Source of the DNA: Phytoseiulus persimilis
Taxonomy: Eukaryota; Arthropoda; Arachnida; Mesostigmata; Phytoseiidae
Direction: 5' to 3'
Assembly: GCA_037576195.1 (NCBI GenBank)
Contig: CM075101.1
Coordinates: 32,798,001 to 32,862,000, forward strand
Length of the DNA stretch: 64,000 nucleotides
This document shows positions 21,104 through 34,413 of the stretch, in pieces; position 1 is the stretch's first letter, and the number at the start of each line of letters is the position of its first letter. The translations under genes were made by a program, and so were the position numbers. A model generated the notes under the pieces. That model made no database searches, was not told the DNA's origin, and worked only from the letters and a program-made list of their open reading frames with translations.

Positions 21104-24100
21104 CTGATCGCACGTGTGTTCGTAGGGGTGTGAGACCCCAGCGAATGCACATCGAATCATATGTATGTAAATGTCTGTTTTCTCTCGGCTGTGAGCAACG
21201 ACCCTGTGGGGATCAATTCGATCGTTCCCGAAAATATGAGGAAGACATGATCGATTACTCCGGACTCTTCGCCGGAAAAATCCGAGTTCTTTGAGAGCTC
21301 TCGGGGTGTATGCGTAGTTTCCTATATCGTCCCTCACGCAGTCCTCACCGTGATTCCAATTGGAAGCAATCACGACAACTTTGACGGCAGCTTAACCCCC
21401 ATGATACACCATCTCAGCGAACGTTTCTTTCCCGGTTCGTAAGAGGCAGGAAGGATCCTGTTCATCAAGGATTTTTGGAGGCTCTCTGGCTTCGAAAGTC
21501 ATCACAACATCCTCGGACATTTCGGGTTCCGCTAACGCACATCTACAAAGCTCAATGCGCTAGTCTAATTTGGAGGCAGTGCTCTGAGAACTCCTCATAT
21601 CACGAGAGTTGGAGTTGAAGACTCGGAGAAGATCAGCCGCCACAACCCAAGAAAACTCACTCAGTTTCGCAGATTGAAAGCATGGCATTCCTTGCCTTGA
21701 AACTACGAAATCCAAGCAAATCATCTTCGCCCGTGCCGAGAGTAAATATGTCCTCAGGCGCCGTTTCTCTATCTCTCTCTATTCGCGGAATGAAAGTCTC
21801 AATTTTACAAGGCTCGGGTCCGAGACCGACCAAAACGGAAAGCGGTCGTGAATTTAGCTCTCAACGTCTTGTCACTACATGTTACGAGACTATGTCACCT
21901 CGCTACGCGGCTGGCGTTCATCGCAGACTTACTCGAGCGGAATCGACGGCCGGCGGGATAAAATCCGGGAGCTGCGCCACTTGTGGATGAGATGATGCCG
22001 TGAGGATGAGTCCCAGAGTGTTCCTCCTTCATTATCAAGAAATCCGACCGTGGCGCACGCCCAGTCGCTCTCGGCGATCGTCGCGGCGGTTCTGGTGATC
22101 GTCGTAATCTTGGTTTGTTGGTGGAAACTGCAATCGTAGCAGTTGCGGCGAGTGTGGTCAATCGATCATGCCAAGCCATCTGATGCGTCACATACATTAC
22201 ATCGTAAATAGAGCCAGTTGCTTCTTAGATTCGTATCTTCTTCCACGATCGTCCGCTGGCCCGTACTCAGTCCGAAAAGCTTCCGTCGTACGGTCTGTTA
22301 TTGCACCGAGCCAATGTTTGTGCCGACGGAGACACTCTACCCGGGCGACGCACTTGCGTGAAGGTCAGATCGTGTGAACATTGTGTTCGACAAGTCTCCG
22401 ACACTCTAACAGGCTCACGACCTGTTGTTCGTCTAATCCCAGCTTAAGCGAGTGGAAATTCGTCCACGGCGTCTGGCGGAGGCCATTTGCAGCCTCGGTT
22501 TCATTTCCTGAGGTCTCGCCGGCGCTACTCTGCGTCTGAGTGGAGGGGGTCCTCAGCAGCTCCCTGCTGACCCGAGGCGTTTGAGTACCTGAACGATGCA
22601 GACACCGTCAATCTGCGTCCGAGCGAGGTGCTTTGTTCACCTATTCAGCCCACTGCTCCGCAGTTCCCAGATGCGCCTCGAATGCGAATTACGACATCCT
22701 AAACCGAAGTCGGGCTTACATAAACTCTTATCATCCCAGCCCTCCAGGACGAAATCTTTCGACATCGAAATATGCGTTTCCCGTCCGACTGCCTAAAGGG
22801 ATCCGCGTATTTACGAGTAGCAAGCTTCTCGGGCTGCGTGAGATGCTCGATGCATTGACGTTCCAGTTATGGGATCGAGATACGGGATTAGCCGTAAATT
22901 CGTAGCTCGGCGTTCTCGAGATCTGAACGTGCCTCCCCAGAGAATATCCCACAGGATACGAATAAGCCCGCGAAGGAAACCTCGAGCCCGGCGAGAGAGG
23001 TTCTCTCCGCGGCTGGCGCGGGCTTCTTCCCGAGAAGAACGACTCGGTTTTTGTGCGAAGGCTTTTGAGGGGCCAGAGTTCGCAAACACGAACTGATTAT
23101 CCTGGAATGTGATGAAAAGCCCCGCTGCCCAGGGTTCCCATTGAGTTTCTCCAGCGGCGGTCGGCTTCGTCAGATAGCGCCTGAGTGGCAGTATCTGGTA
23201 GAATGCGATGGGCACAGTCGCTAGCCACACTGAACTGTATGTACATCTCTCTTCTAGTCAGCTGATGCGAAGATGAATGGCCGGGTGGGGCCGGATTGTG
23301 GGTATTTCTCAAGTGCCACACAAGTGTCCACGTAATTAAACGTCGTTGTCGCCACGCTATCTGGCTGCATTGGGAGGATTCACGGCGGAAGTGGTGTTGG
23401 TTAGTCGTGTTGGGAGCTTGACGAGGCCAAGAAACTCAATTTCCTTCCGCGAGGTTGCCCGGCCGCTTCGTGCGGTCGCAGCCAGACAGCCGGATAGCCG
23501 CTCGGCCAGCTTTCCTCGGCTAGCAATAAAAAACTCTTGTTTGCTTTCGGCTTCCAAGTTGTCGACGTACTCTGCGGTTGGTTTCCCTCGGCCTATCAGA
23601 GCGACATGGGAGCCGCAATCGCTCAGCTCGGAATAACTCCTGCACGCTGCGATGAATACAGGTCAAAGATCCAGTGTCGATTATTTATTAGTTGGGTGAA
23701 CGTTGCAACTGGCGAGACGAGCGTGTTGAGCTTCGCACATTCCCGAAGCCCAGACTTCCGCCTAGTTCCTATCCCTTCCGCAGGTTCCATTCTTCTTTCG
23801 TCTCCTTCACTCCCTCCTGAGCTGCTCCTCACACGCACAGCGCCAAACCGGGTATACCTCGCAGATGGCGCAGAGCTTCTGTTTCTGCGGGATGCAGGCT
23901 ATTTGCCTCGAATCGAGGGTGTTCGCTCGAAGATCCCTGTTTCGATTGAGCTGGAATCGACAACGCAAAATACGCAGATGCGGCCCTCCTACAAGACATT
24001 TTTCAGACTTTGAGCTCCGGTCGTTGCGCAGTTTCGAGTAGGTACATTCTACGGTGTCGCGTGGAATACACGTTCGAACTTCTCGCCCGGGGGTGAGTTT

Positions 24101-26190
24101 TGAGAACTGAGTTTCCGTCGACCATCGGGCTCCGCGCTCTCCTTGAAGGTTTGGCGCGAGAAAATATTGCTCAAATGAACGGCCTCTTTGGTGCATCAGT
24201 TTTTGTTCGTCCCGTTCATGCGACATTACGCTGAGCAATAGAACGATGCAGCGAAACCCCTAACTGGTACTTGGAAGTTTCTCTCTCTTTTGAGCGGTGG
24301 TCATAAAACAGCACCGGCTCTCATTGTTTAACTCGTTCTATAGGGACCTCTGAAAGTTGTCGCAGCTCTTCATGTGACTGAGGGCGGAATCGTGGCCGTT
24401 GGACTTCTTCGAATACTCGAGCGTTGGCGAGCCAGGAAGCGGCCACAAGAGCGAACAGAAACCCGAACAGGCTGCAAGCAAAAAAGCGACTGAAGAAACT
24501 TCCAGAGGGTTTGTTCCAGTCGACCCGCGCCGCAATAGGCTCAGCGATATCCACTGTCGCCTCTCCTCCCTCCCGTTATGTTGAGTACAGCGTTGTCTTA
24601 TGTTTTTTTTTTGGGGTTCGGGATCTGAGGCTATCACTCCCAGACATGCTGAGCCTCTTGAGCGACATCGCACACCACTGGCTGACCTCATTTCCTCACG
24701 GCACAACCCGCTTCTTCCGAGCGAGCTGCTTCCTATTTCGCTCCTCATTTATCCCGTTTTCATACACCCGAGCGACGCACGCCCGTCCATCTGTCTTCCA
24801 GAGCTGGCTCGGGAATTCCAAAGAGAAGGAGATCGGCCTGCCGCGCCGTTCGACACGATGCTGGGACTTTTGACTTCAGAATATTCAAATAAAGAGGCTG
24901 GGCTTCCCTTCGAGACAGAAGTAACCCGTCCGAGTCCAGCTGGAATCAACGCATTCGAACACCGAACTAGGACCCAGTGGATCAACTCAAATCAGGAAAG
25001 CCAATTGCCGAGGGCTGTTGTTCTCCCTCGTTCCCAGGAGTCGATTGATTTGCGATGATTGCTGAATCTGAAAGTTGAGTCTCAAGGGAGGGTTCCAACA
25101 CGGCGAGGCTCAGCATTTCACTGGACTCCAACGGAACAGGGAGTCCTGTCGCTATCGATGGGAACGAATATAGGTTCAGTTTCCGAGAAACCCACGACTC
25201 GTTGATGTGTGAGCGATTCCGGGACGGTAGGAGGTGAGGGAACTCGTCACGAGTATTGTTGAGAGTTTTCGAGGCGTGAGTCCACCTTCAACGATCACTC
25301 GGGGTCTATCAGCGATGCCAGTGCTCAGAGGCAGCACACCGTCGACGAAGAAATCGAACTCGAGTCGTTTCCGAGACTCACTATGTGGCTCAGATGGTTC
25401 TGACTAGAAGAAACAACGATAGGTTTAGGATGAGAACATTGACATATAGATGAACCATGATTCAGAAAATTCGTCGAGCCGGTGCGAGCTGCGGTCTCTC
25501 GAGAAAGGTTGAATCAGCTGCGCTGTGGAATCCATCTCGGTAAGTCACTCAAGGCACACTCGGCTCGGAGAACGATCGCTTCTTCCGCGTTCAACGGATT
25601 TCCGAAATTCTCAAGCGAGCCCAGGATGGTGGCAACCAGCGAACATTTGCTCCGGGAACAATTTGCTCATTGGGAAGCGAAGCATCCAGACTCGTGTCAC
25701 GAATCTCGCCACGAGTTTTTCCCCGTTTCGGACTCGAAGGGTGCCCTCATCGTCGATGCAATCGAGTGCGCAGGAAACCTCCCGAGCATGCCGCTCATGA
25801 CGGAAGTCGACGCATTCCCTCAGCCGCAGTTTTCCTCACCGCGCTCGTTTCCTTCCGCGCCTCAACACCGGAATTCTCGCGCTAGTAGTAATCTGATCAA
25901 AAAGCGACAGCTTTGCTAAGGCGGAAGGAACAAAAGTTCAAGCCGAAAAACCCTTTTCCCTCCTCTCTCCAGGTCACAGCTGGGGAATTCCTTTGAGCAG
26001 CGAGCCAACTCTGTTCCCGAGGCTTTCAATGGCTTCTGAATTCTTACTGTCATCATGATCCTCGCCGCGGCCCGGAAGCTCGAGCTTCGATCCACCTACC
26101 TGCAACGGAGTATCCGCGCCGCCCCTCAAAGACACCTCGGAACTCTGAAAGTCTGGATAATTCAACGACACCAGGAGCAATCATGACGAA
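21104..26190. other. No gene recognised
   Basis: Many short frames lie on both strands, the longest about 158 codons (23537-24013 plus) and 152 codons (24600-25058 plus). No domain, transposon end or strong repeat was seen. Confidence 0.45.
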
Positions 26191-26244
26191 ATGTATTTGA
26201 CAGACAGTGAGGAAACGGACCCTCTGCTGCTAAAGAGCAACGAG
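26191..26244 (+). CDS. Candidate first coding exon with acidic dileucine motif
   Basis: An ATG in a fair context is followed by 18 codons (MYLTDSEETDPLLLKSNE) and a near-consensus donor GAG|GTGAGT at 26245. The peptide contains EETDPLL, an acidic dileucine sorting signal typical of N-terminal cytosolic tails of endosomal or lysosomal membrane proteins. The identity of the protein is unknown. It may belong with the candidate exons on the same strand near 27.7-28.4 kb, but no linking exon was established. Confidence 0.3.
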
Positions 26245-27684
26245 GTGAGTGTTCTTGATCTCTGGGACTTCGACCTCGAGTGTTCGTCGGCTATGAATCT
26301 GGCTCAAATAATGATGGCTGTCGATTCTCCGCAATTCAATCAACATTCACGTCTCGATTCGGACCATCAAGTGGCCGAATAGGTTCGTTGACTCCGAGCC
26401 CATACAGTCTCAAGAACGTCGAGAAGCAGCGCTAGCTATCTACTCCACCTGTCCAAGTCCAGACATGGTCGAATAAAGTTCTACTCCAGTTTCTCCTCCT
26501 AGCCGTGGAGGAAAAAATTCCGAGAACGAGTCATCTGAATTGGTCATTGAGGGCTGAGGGAATTCGTCCGGGAGAAACAATTGGATGGAGGAAGGGACGA
26601 GCACGGAACGAACGATTGGACACATTTTGTTCGAGTTTCGCTCTCCTGGAATGGCTGTTCATCAACTTCGATGGCTTTACAGGCGGGAGATTGATTCACT
26701 CCAGGCCCTCCCTTCTTTATTCGCTCAGAAAAACGAGTGCCCATACTGTAGTTCCTAACTTCTCTCCTCCGTCCACGCCGGGGGTATCTAGAAAAAGGAA
26801 TTTGAACAACTTTTTATTATTGTTTATACACCGAGCACCATTGTGAGGTCAACATGAGCCACGCTGGCTCTCGGCGATGAAAGCGGTTGGTTGCCACGCA
26901 AAGGAATGTGCAATATTCCAACCCGGCCCGTACGACTATTTCTGAAGTTTCCGCTTTCTTCCTTCCTTCGACACCCTGATCGCTCTTCGGCTCGCGAGTT
27001 TCTCCGGAAACGCTTCCAGCCAACTCCGAAAGCTTGTCCGGCTGACCTGGTTCCTCCGAGAACGGATTGCGTCGACTCCACGGGCCGCACGCGTTGTCCA
27101 CACGTGACACTTTTCAACAAGCGAATCCCGTTGGAAATAACCCGATATTTTCCACGACGCTCGAGTTGAAATGTGCTGACTCAGCTCATCGGTGCTTCTT
27201 TGATCCTGAGTACGTAGCACAGTTGGCTCGTTTGTTCGAGAAAATAAAGATGTGCTCGATGGACTCGCTACTTTTTTTTTGAGTTAGGCGCCGTGCAGAA
27301 GTCAGGAAACGCTCAACGGCAAAAATGGGCGCAGCATCTAACACCTAAGAAATGATAGTTGAAGACGAGAATGAGAAGGCGTCCGAGTTCTGCGACGTCA
27401 TGACCTCGAGAGATCATTTATTCTTCTGGGGTGGTGACTCTATTGAACGGGAAAATAATCAGAGAACAGTTTGCCTGCTCATGAGGCTGGCACCCGATGA
27501 GCGTTCGTCGTTTTCCTCCGTTCTCGCTTATGTGCTCGCTCGTCCTTCCAACATGACAGCGCTGAGGGCGATTCGTGGGGCTCTACTGAAGCAGCCAGAG
27601 CTCAGCTGGTTGAATCCTCGCTGAGCCGGAACCTCAGGGTTGGGGAGCGCCAAATCCGAATATTTTTCGTCATATTTTATGAAC

Positions 27685-27710
27685 GTCATCATCGTCGTCG
27701 TCATCATCAT
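27685..27710. repeat. GTC/ATC trinucleotide repeat
   Basis: GTCATCATCGTCGTCGTCATCATCAT is a 26-bp imperfect trinucleotide run, just upstream of the candidate acceptor at 27729. Confidence 0.9.
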
Positions 27711-27729
27711 TTTAGTCATCGTTGCCCAG

Positions 27730-27840
27730 AGCTCTGAACGAGCCTTCTCGATATTTACTTAAAAGTTTCGCGCCAACTCTTTCTGCTATTTCCTGCTCCG
27801 ACGCTGATATTCCACCAGGAACAAAAGCTTTGCCTCCTCT
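27730..27840 (+). CDS. Candidate internal exon, unknown protein
   Basis: An AG after TTTTAGTCATCGTTGCCC gives an exon start at 27730, and GTGAGC at 27841 a donor. The exon has phase 1 at entry and phase 2 at exit. The frame from 27731 reads ALNEPSRYLLKSFAP and continues open to the donor; without splicing it stops at the TGA formed by the donor itself. The following intron would be 70 nt (27841-27910) with a strong acceptor GTTTCTTCCCCCAG. No domain is recognised. Confidence 0.3.
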
Positions 27841-27910
27841 GTGAGCCTCAATGGAACGATCGAAACGTCGCGTTGTTTCCTGCGTTAACTTATGCCGTTT
27901 CTTCCCCCAG

Positions 27911-27950
27911 GAAGAAATGCCGCCGGGATTGTTTCTTGTCGGCCCATACA
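27911..27950 (+). CDS. Candidate short exon, unknown protein
   Basis: This follows the strong acceptor ending at 27910. Read in the phase left by 27730-27840 it encodes a Lys/Arg/Cys-rich stretch. A weak donor GTCGGG at 27951 would allow an 88-nt intron to an acceptor at 28036-28038. The donor is poor, so this junction is the least certain part of the model. Confidence 0.2.
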
Positions 27951-28038
27951 GTCGGGCGCACGTTGTCAGCTCCTACACGTCTAGTCTCCACCTGTACCCA
28001 CAGCTAGCTGTTGGCCGTATTCAAAGGGTTCCTCCCAG

Positions 28039-28353
28039 GTTTTCGACTCCAACCTCGAGAGCATTCCGACTCGACCTTGGGCGAACCATATCGATGCTGC
28101 ATTTTTATCCGATCGGCCGGAAATTCCGCTGCTCGACCACGATTTGACTTCGAGTCTCAAACATCGTTATTCCTCTCGAGACCTTCCCCCGAAGGCAGTA
28201 CCGAATGCCTCGACGTTTCTTGAGGATTTAGAGATTCCGAAGCGCAGTCGAATCGAGGTTGGCATCTCAACCGGGAGCGACCCTCGCAATACCTATATCA
28301 CCCGCGACTCAGAAAACATGGAATTCGATTTCCATCTGCTCCTCCATTTCTAG
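28039..28353 (+). CDS. Candidate exon, unknown protein
   Basis: The frame from 28039 (phase 0 after the acceptor GGGTTCCTCCCAG) is open to TAG at 28351-28353; upstream it is open back to a TAG at 27982-27984. It reads through FLSDRPEIPLLDHDL and VPNASTFLEDLEIPKR, an acidic, Pro-rich and apparently soluble segment. A second strong acceptor (CTCCTCCATTTCTAG) coincides with its stop codon, so the true exon could end earlier and continue at 28354, where another frame is open for about 44 codons. The opposite strand is also partly open here (28309-28536). The family is not recognised. Confidence 0.3.
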   Translation, partial: VFDSNLESIPTRPWANHIDAAFLSDRPEIPLLDHDLTSSLKHRYSSRDLPPKAVPNASTFLEDLEIPKRSRIEVGISTGSDPRNTYITRDSENMEFDFHLLLHF

Positions 28354-31300
28354 TCCAGGATCCTCTGGGAACCATCCGGCTTCGATACCTCGATACCCAT
28401 TCGGAGCGAGCAGGTCGGGTAGATCTCGCGAACGTCGAAGCCCTGCTTGATTATAATGCAACCCGATCGACTGAGCGAAATCGTCCGTGAACAGGGTCCG
28501 TCGAATAAACGTTGAAGCGACTGAGGCGGATTTCAAAGCCGCGTTGAGAGTGAGCCCGCTCTGCAGATACCATACAGCCGTCTAATTGACCTTACCCAAT
28601 TCGGGAAGCGACTGGAATTCGGACCTCTCGGCTCCTGTCAGCCGGACGTTACCCAGTTCTCTCCCCGAATGAGTTCCCGCTCGAGAAAAGCTACATTCCG
28701 GTGATGCAAAAACCAGCTGAGATTTGGCTCCGTGCCCCGAAGGAGACAGCCTCCGCATAGATGTCATACCTCGGAAATCCAGGGACCGAAACCAACGGAC
28801 GAACGTTCTGCTCCGACGGTGGAAAATCATATAGGGAGCACGATATTACGCCGGAAGTGACTCGCAACTCTGATATCTTTCGGATACGTCTCTTGGTAGG
28901 AGGTGAGCGGCACGAATAAACAATGGGAGCAGAAACGGATAAGCGACGAGGGGACTGACGCTCTAACGACCACTTAGGAGACCAGTCGGCCTGTCGGACC
29001 GGCCACGCGCTCGCTTGTTCTCCTGTCTGTCTCTTTGAACGACTGCCACTTTCCGGTTGGACCCTGATCGAGTTCGGGTCGATGATCAGCAAGCCATCCT
29101 TTCAAAAACAGAGTTGGTCACTGTCAGCACCCAAAAAGGAATACTGGACCCTGTTCCAAAGTGAACAGACAAACGCGGCTCGAGCGGAAGACGAGCTCTT
29201 CAAAATGTGGTATGCCTTTCAAATAATCGAATTGGTTAGAACCCCTGTGTCCTGACCTGGACATCCGATAACATCATTGCGGATTTCGATTTCAAAGAGA
29301 CTTGAGCTGCGATCAGACTCGACAGCAGCTCAGCAGATGTTGCTCAGCCGCCACTCCCGGGACTGAGGCAGCTGCAGTTCTAAAAGAGATCTCTTGGTTC
29401 TTTCGAAATAACTTGCTTCGGAGCGGGCTCCCACCAAGACCCAAGAGACTATGCTAGCAAGGTCGTTAGCTCCACGGCACAATCGCCTGTCTTCCTCTGG
29501 CGACCTAGAAAACGAGTCAACCAAGACGGTCATTGACAGCAACAGTCCACCTAGGCAGCCAGGTCACGCAAGTGGAGATTATCGATGCCGTGTTCTTCTC
29601 CGTGATCTCGTCGCCGCTGCGTGGTGTGAATCGGGCAGCGCAGAAAAGAATCCACGTTGCGCATCTCGATCGAATACTCGTGAGAAACTTCTGCCTGCTC
29701 CTCAATTCATCAACGGCAATCAATAGAAACGTACTTTCAATTCATCCATCCAGTCCATCCGACAAACGCTCGCGGACCCGAAGCTCCCATCGCTCACTCG
29801 TTTGATAACGAATCGAGAAGTCGGGATGGCCCTCGTTTACCTGAGATGTGGGCCCCGTGGATTCGGAATCCACAAGATATCGATCGAATGGCCTTGCAGA
29901 ATGATCTGATAGACCTCCGATGCTCACGATGCTCCGCATTCCTCACCGCTGTACTCGTGTGTTTCCTCTTCGAGAGAGCGACGTCTTCATCCGTTCTACC
30001 CTTCTCATCGACCTCGAACGGACTGAAAGCTGAGCACGAACCATAGTTCCGAGAAGGATCGACACCTTCGGACCTGGTTCGATTGGCAGGGAAGTAGTCG
30101 ATTCACAAACACTGAGACGAAGCACAGCTCGAGAGCGGGCGAGAGCTCTGAACGTTACGATTCCCCGCCTCAGGAATTATCCGACGGAGGGTGTTCGACA
30201 ACGTTCACTGGTAAATAACGCACATCGCATCTTCAACGACTTATTCTCTCATCATGTACAGCAGGTGCATCCCAAAAACACTGGATGAGTCCGCTCGGCT
30301 CCTCGCAAAATCGGAGAATACTTTCATCGGAGAGCTGGCTGAGTGATTTTCCATCCCCTTGAGAATCGAGCCCGAGCTCCGTACTTGATCCTCCTCTCGT
30401 TTTCGAGAAGCAGACGAAAACCGAGACATAATTTGAGCAGTAACGATTCATCATGAGACGCTCGGGGACGTTACTCCAATCCGTCGTCGATGACCAGTTT
30501 GTCCCCCCGAGGCTCAATACATTGGACAAGCGGCATTTGTGGTGGCTCAGTCGCCTCGGAATTTTTCCACCGGATCGCATCGGAGAATGAGGACAGACGA
30601 GCGTCTCGTTGACACTGGCTGAAGATTTATTAGATTATTTTCCTCGTGATTCGCGGCTGTGAGGAAACAGTAGCAACAACAACGACGACGATGTAGCTTC
30701 CGTTCTTTGTCGCATTCCTCGATCCTTCTCCGCGCGGAGAAGTTTGGTGTTAACCCGCTAATTATATGCGTAAATCGAGGCGCTGCTTCGTCTTCTCCGA
30801 GTTTCTCGCGGAAATCTGCTGAGAAAACGGAGGTTCGCTCCCACGAACGGAGGGGTCAGTGCTTCAGCGAAGCTATTCCGCATTGAAAATCGATCGTTTC
30901 GGAGAATGATGTCAGACTAACGCCGTAACCGTTTGCTTTGGAGCTGTCAGAAGGGTGCTTCATTCCCGTTGTAAATGACGGATTTTCTCCACATTGAGCC
31001 TATTTCTCCCCTCGATCTCGGACGAGTCGCAGTGATCAAGAATTCATCAAACTCTGACCGCAGGTCTACGCGCGGGCATTGCCGGGCGTCCTTCGCCTCA
31101 CAACAGCGATTCAGGCTGCTCGGGTCACCGAGGGCAATAGATTGAAGGCCGATGTCATAAGCTACGACCAGCGCTCGGGTCAGCTTTCAACGGGTACACA
31201 TGTAAACGACGGTCGATCGGGCCTCCTTCGCTGACTAATGGTGGTGGCTCCGCGAACAGAAACACCTACTGTCGCCGTCCATGTGTTCCCGTGCCACTTG

Positions 31301-33939
31301 GGGGTCGAGATACGAAGCTGGGCGCCGATTTCACGGAAGCTATTTTGTCCCCATCTCGTGTTCCAAATCATCCCGAGAAAGCCCCGCCGAGAGCGCCATA
31401 TTCCATCCGATCCGAGCGCACAATGCTTGGGAGCGCAATAGTTTCTCATCAAGTTGAGATATGCTCAAGCAACACTGATGAAGTGGGCCATCCGATTCTG
31501 TTGATATCTCCCGCCCGGAACGCTCTCGGTGCATCCGAGTGCGAAGTTCTCGTCACTCAAAGATCGAGGACTGCTCAAACTTCGGGTTGAAGTGGAGCGG
31601 ACTAAACATGTCCCAGCACATCGTTCACGGACAACGAGATTGGAATGCGCGAATCGAAACGAGAACCAGCTCTCAGAAGATGCGCGGCGCAGAGCAGGAA
31701 ATTTGAATGAGGTAACGACCAGCCCGGGAATCATCTGGGGCGGAGAGCGGGACCGACTGCACTGCAAACAGTTACGCAAAAAAACGAAGATGATGTTTAT
31801 TTTCATGCCAAACAGGGACTAATCGCTTGCGAAATAGACACTGAGCGATCCGAGAATTCTGCGCGGTATTTTTTCCCAGGGCAACGGCATCGAAACTGAT
31901 GGGACCTCGTTAGCCTCTTGTTTGCTGCTCCCGGCTTCTGGGCGGGAAAATCCAATGACCCCGAGAGTGGGCGACACTGGTTGAAATTGTTCTTCCCAAT
32001 GTAAAAACACGGCATCGACGTTTCCCTCTGGCTCTGACCGATCCCATCGGGACCGGCTGGTTTCGAGAACGTTCTTCGGACATCTCGCGAAAGGGAGCTG
32101 GAGCAAACGATCGATTCCGCCGTTCTTGTGACATGGTGCCTTGGCCGTTGAGGTCCAGGCCAAGCGTCTGCACGAGATCTTCTGACCTGCGGGGGGAGAA
32201 TTCATCGAGGAATTTCGTGGGAACCCATGGCGAGCGGTAGAACCATTTTCTGACAGCTGGATAAATACTCCGTGTTTGGAAGGAGTCGCGTTTCCCATTC
32301 GTCACTTTGAGCTGAAGCCGATTCGGTTGTTCCCGCAAGCCGGTCTCTCAGACGCGCGGCAAATGGCCCAAACACCGGAGGGAATGGGTCACAGGACCAT
32401 CTTTTCTCGAGACAAAAATGAGAACACTCGAAGTCACCCAGGCGTCAATCGAAACATCGCAGACGTTCTTTTCGGTCTCTTTTTCATCTCGATGGCAGCC
32501 GCGGCAGCGGCCACGGCAGCGCTCTCTCACTTCCATGCGATGCCCAAAGTGCTATTTTCCGTCGGAGAGAATCCCGGTTGAGGAGGAGCCCATCGGAAGT
32601 ATCCAACCTAAAATCGAAAGTTCTTTCTTCGGCCGGATAACAACATTGGTCGCTGTGAGCCCTTAATAGCGGTGCGGCGGCCGAATTTTCATTCGATGGA
32701 CTCCTGCCCCGGTACCGGAGCATCGGTCTGAGACGCTTGCTCCCCACGGATTGTCGCCGCACTCCAAGGACGGAGATCGGGGAAAATGGGGGCCATTAAA
32801 AAGCATAGTGAGGTCTGAGTGTGAGCCCAAGTTCGCCCACATCCCCGAGGGCCACAGCATTGACCGGGGCGATAAGAGACGCCGCACGCGGCTTGATTGC
32901 TCGGACAGACTAGAGCCAGAAAGCCGCATAGATAACAGAATCATGCTGGTGGGAATTGCGCTGGTCCTGGTGGGGTTGGTAGACGCCGCTTCGTAGGACC
33001 GATGAAGGGGGCGGGGAGTAGACTTCATTGTTCGACTGCGCCATCGGTGCCAAGCGGGATGATCAGCAGCATAAAAAGAAAAGAAATCTGCATCTACTTG
33101 CAAGCAGCAGACTCGGACGAGATAGAGCACTGACGTCGCTCAGTGGATAAGGGATTCAGACATTGTGTTCCTACTTCGACTCGCATTCACAGTGCCTGAT
33201 GGGCGTTGACGGTCTCGTCAGTGGACGCTCGATTCGCGAACAGTGTGAAGTCTCCTCGGCCGGCGCACTCTGGTCGATTCCATGCTCGCACCTGGCGATG
33301 CCGCAACGATATCGCGAGCGGTCTGTTTGTATCCACAGGAGCGACTCCTCCTCGGGGAATCCCACTCGATCGGAGCTGAAGGACTCGGCACGACCCGATG
33401 CGATGTTACGAAACTAATCTGGGTAGCCCGGTCATTGTTGGCTTCACCGATTGCGATAAATCGGCGCACATCTTGAATTACACTCATTGGCCGTCAGACC
33501 GTTATTGTACCAAACACATCCTGCCCGGTTCTGGACATCGGGTTCTAACCCCAGTCTGGTGAGCACACGTTCTGCTGTGACCTCCTAGAACTTCGATATC
33601 ATCCGTTGCTTCGGTAAGCCGTTCTGAATGTCGACCAGCCTCCGACTCACCGGTCCTTGCTCAGTTCTACCGATGGCCGTCAACGAGCACTTCGACCTCG
33701 TCATGTGTGGTGCATCGTGCCAAAGCGCCGATCTGGGTCGGATGGAAACGTGCTGTGCAACTCGAGACGTTCCCTATCGGCATTTTATTCACCGACTGGA
33801 GCACCTTCGACACTTCCGGCCGAGAATGAAACTCCGTCCGTGTCGACCTAGAAAGCAGACTCTCTTCGTGCACGACGATAAGGAACGCTCTTTCAGGCTG
33901 CATGGAAGCAACCGAGAAGGCAGTCAACCAACGAACCAG
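28354..33939. other. No gene recognised
   Basis: A plus-strand frame continues for about 44 codons directly after the acceptor-like sequence at 28353. Further right the frames overlap on both strands (for example 31819-32338 minus, 32663-33130 minus) with no known domain. Confidence 0.4.
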
Positions 33940-34221
33940 TCATCCGCTCACTGTGTCGGCACCCGGAATGGAAGAAAGTAAAATGAGGAGGAAGAAAGCA
34001 ACAACACCGCAAGGCAGAAGGAAACTCAATTCAAACAACACCACTAGGTCGGGGTGAGCTGACGACAGTGACGTTAAGATCCAAGCGAGCACGCCAGAAA
34101 ACGACCGACCGGTCAAGAAAGCGAGCAACCAGCAGATTAATCTGTCACTCATGACATGCCTATTTTTCCGAGCGGCTGACTTCCGTCTTTTCCAGATGTC
34201 ACCGAATTTCATAGCGTGTTC
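33940..34221 (-). CDS. Candidate small two-TM membrane protein
   Basis: The frame from an ATG at 34221 encodes 93 residues. A basic start (KFGDIWKRRKSAARKNRH) precedes two hydrophobic segments (LICWLLAFLTG... and LVVLFELSFLLPCGVVAFF...) joined by a short loop. The topology would be plausible for a small membrane protein, but no family is recognised and no splice or promoter signal supports it. The frame extends upstream to 34413 through a low-complexity Thr/His stretch caused by a GT microsatellite. Confidence 0.2.
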   Translation of the reverse strand, partial: EHAMKFGDIWKRRKSAARKNRHVMSDRLICWLLAFLTGRSFSGVLAWILTSLSSAHPDLVVLFELSFLLPCGVVAFFLLILLSSIPGADTVSG

Positions 34222-34312
34222 TGCAGCGCGCCGCTGTCCTCGTGCTCTCTGTCCAATTTCCTCATGGCAACTGAAGGCGGCAAGACCCCAACTCCCGGCG
34301 CGGCAATCGCAC

Positions 34313-34326
34313 GTGTGTGTGTGTGT
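34313..34326. repeat. (GT)7 microsatellite
   Basis: Seven GT units. On the opposite strand it gives a Thr-His run in translation. Confidence 0.9.
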
Positions 34327-34413
34327 ATGGCTCAGCGATGTTCGTGTGTTTGACCGCAGAACGTTTGTACCCATGACGGATGGATAACTAGATGTTTGGG
34401 TGTACGTGCTCAT

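Noticed and set aside
28309..28536. Minus-strand frame antiparallel to the 28-kb candidate exon
   Set aside because: No start or splice context, and it competes with better-supported acceptors on the plus strand.
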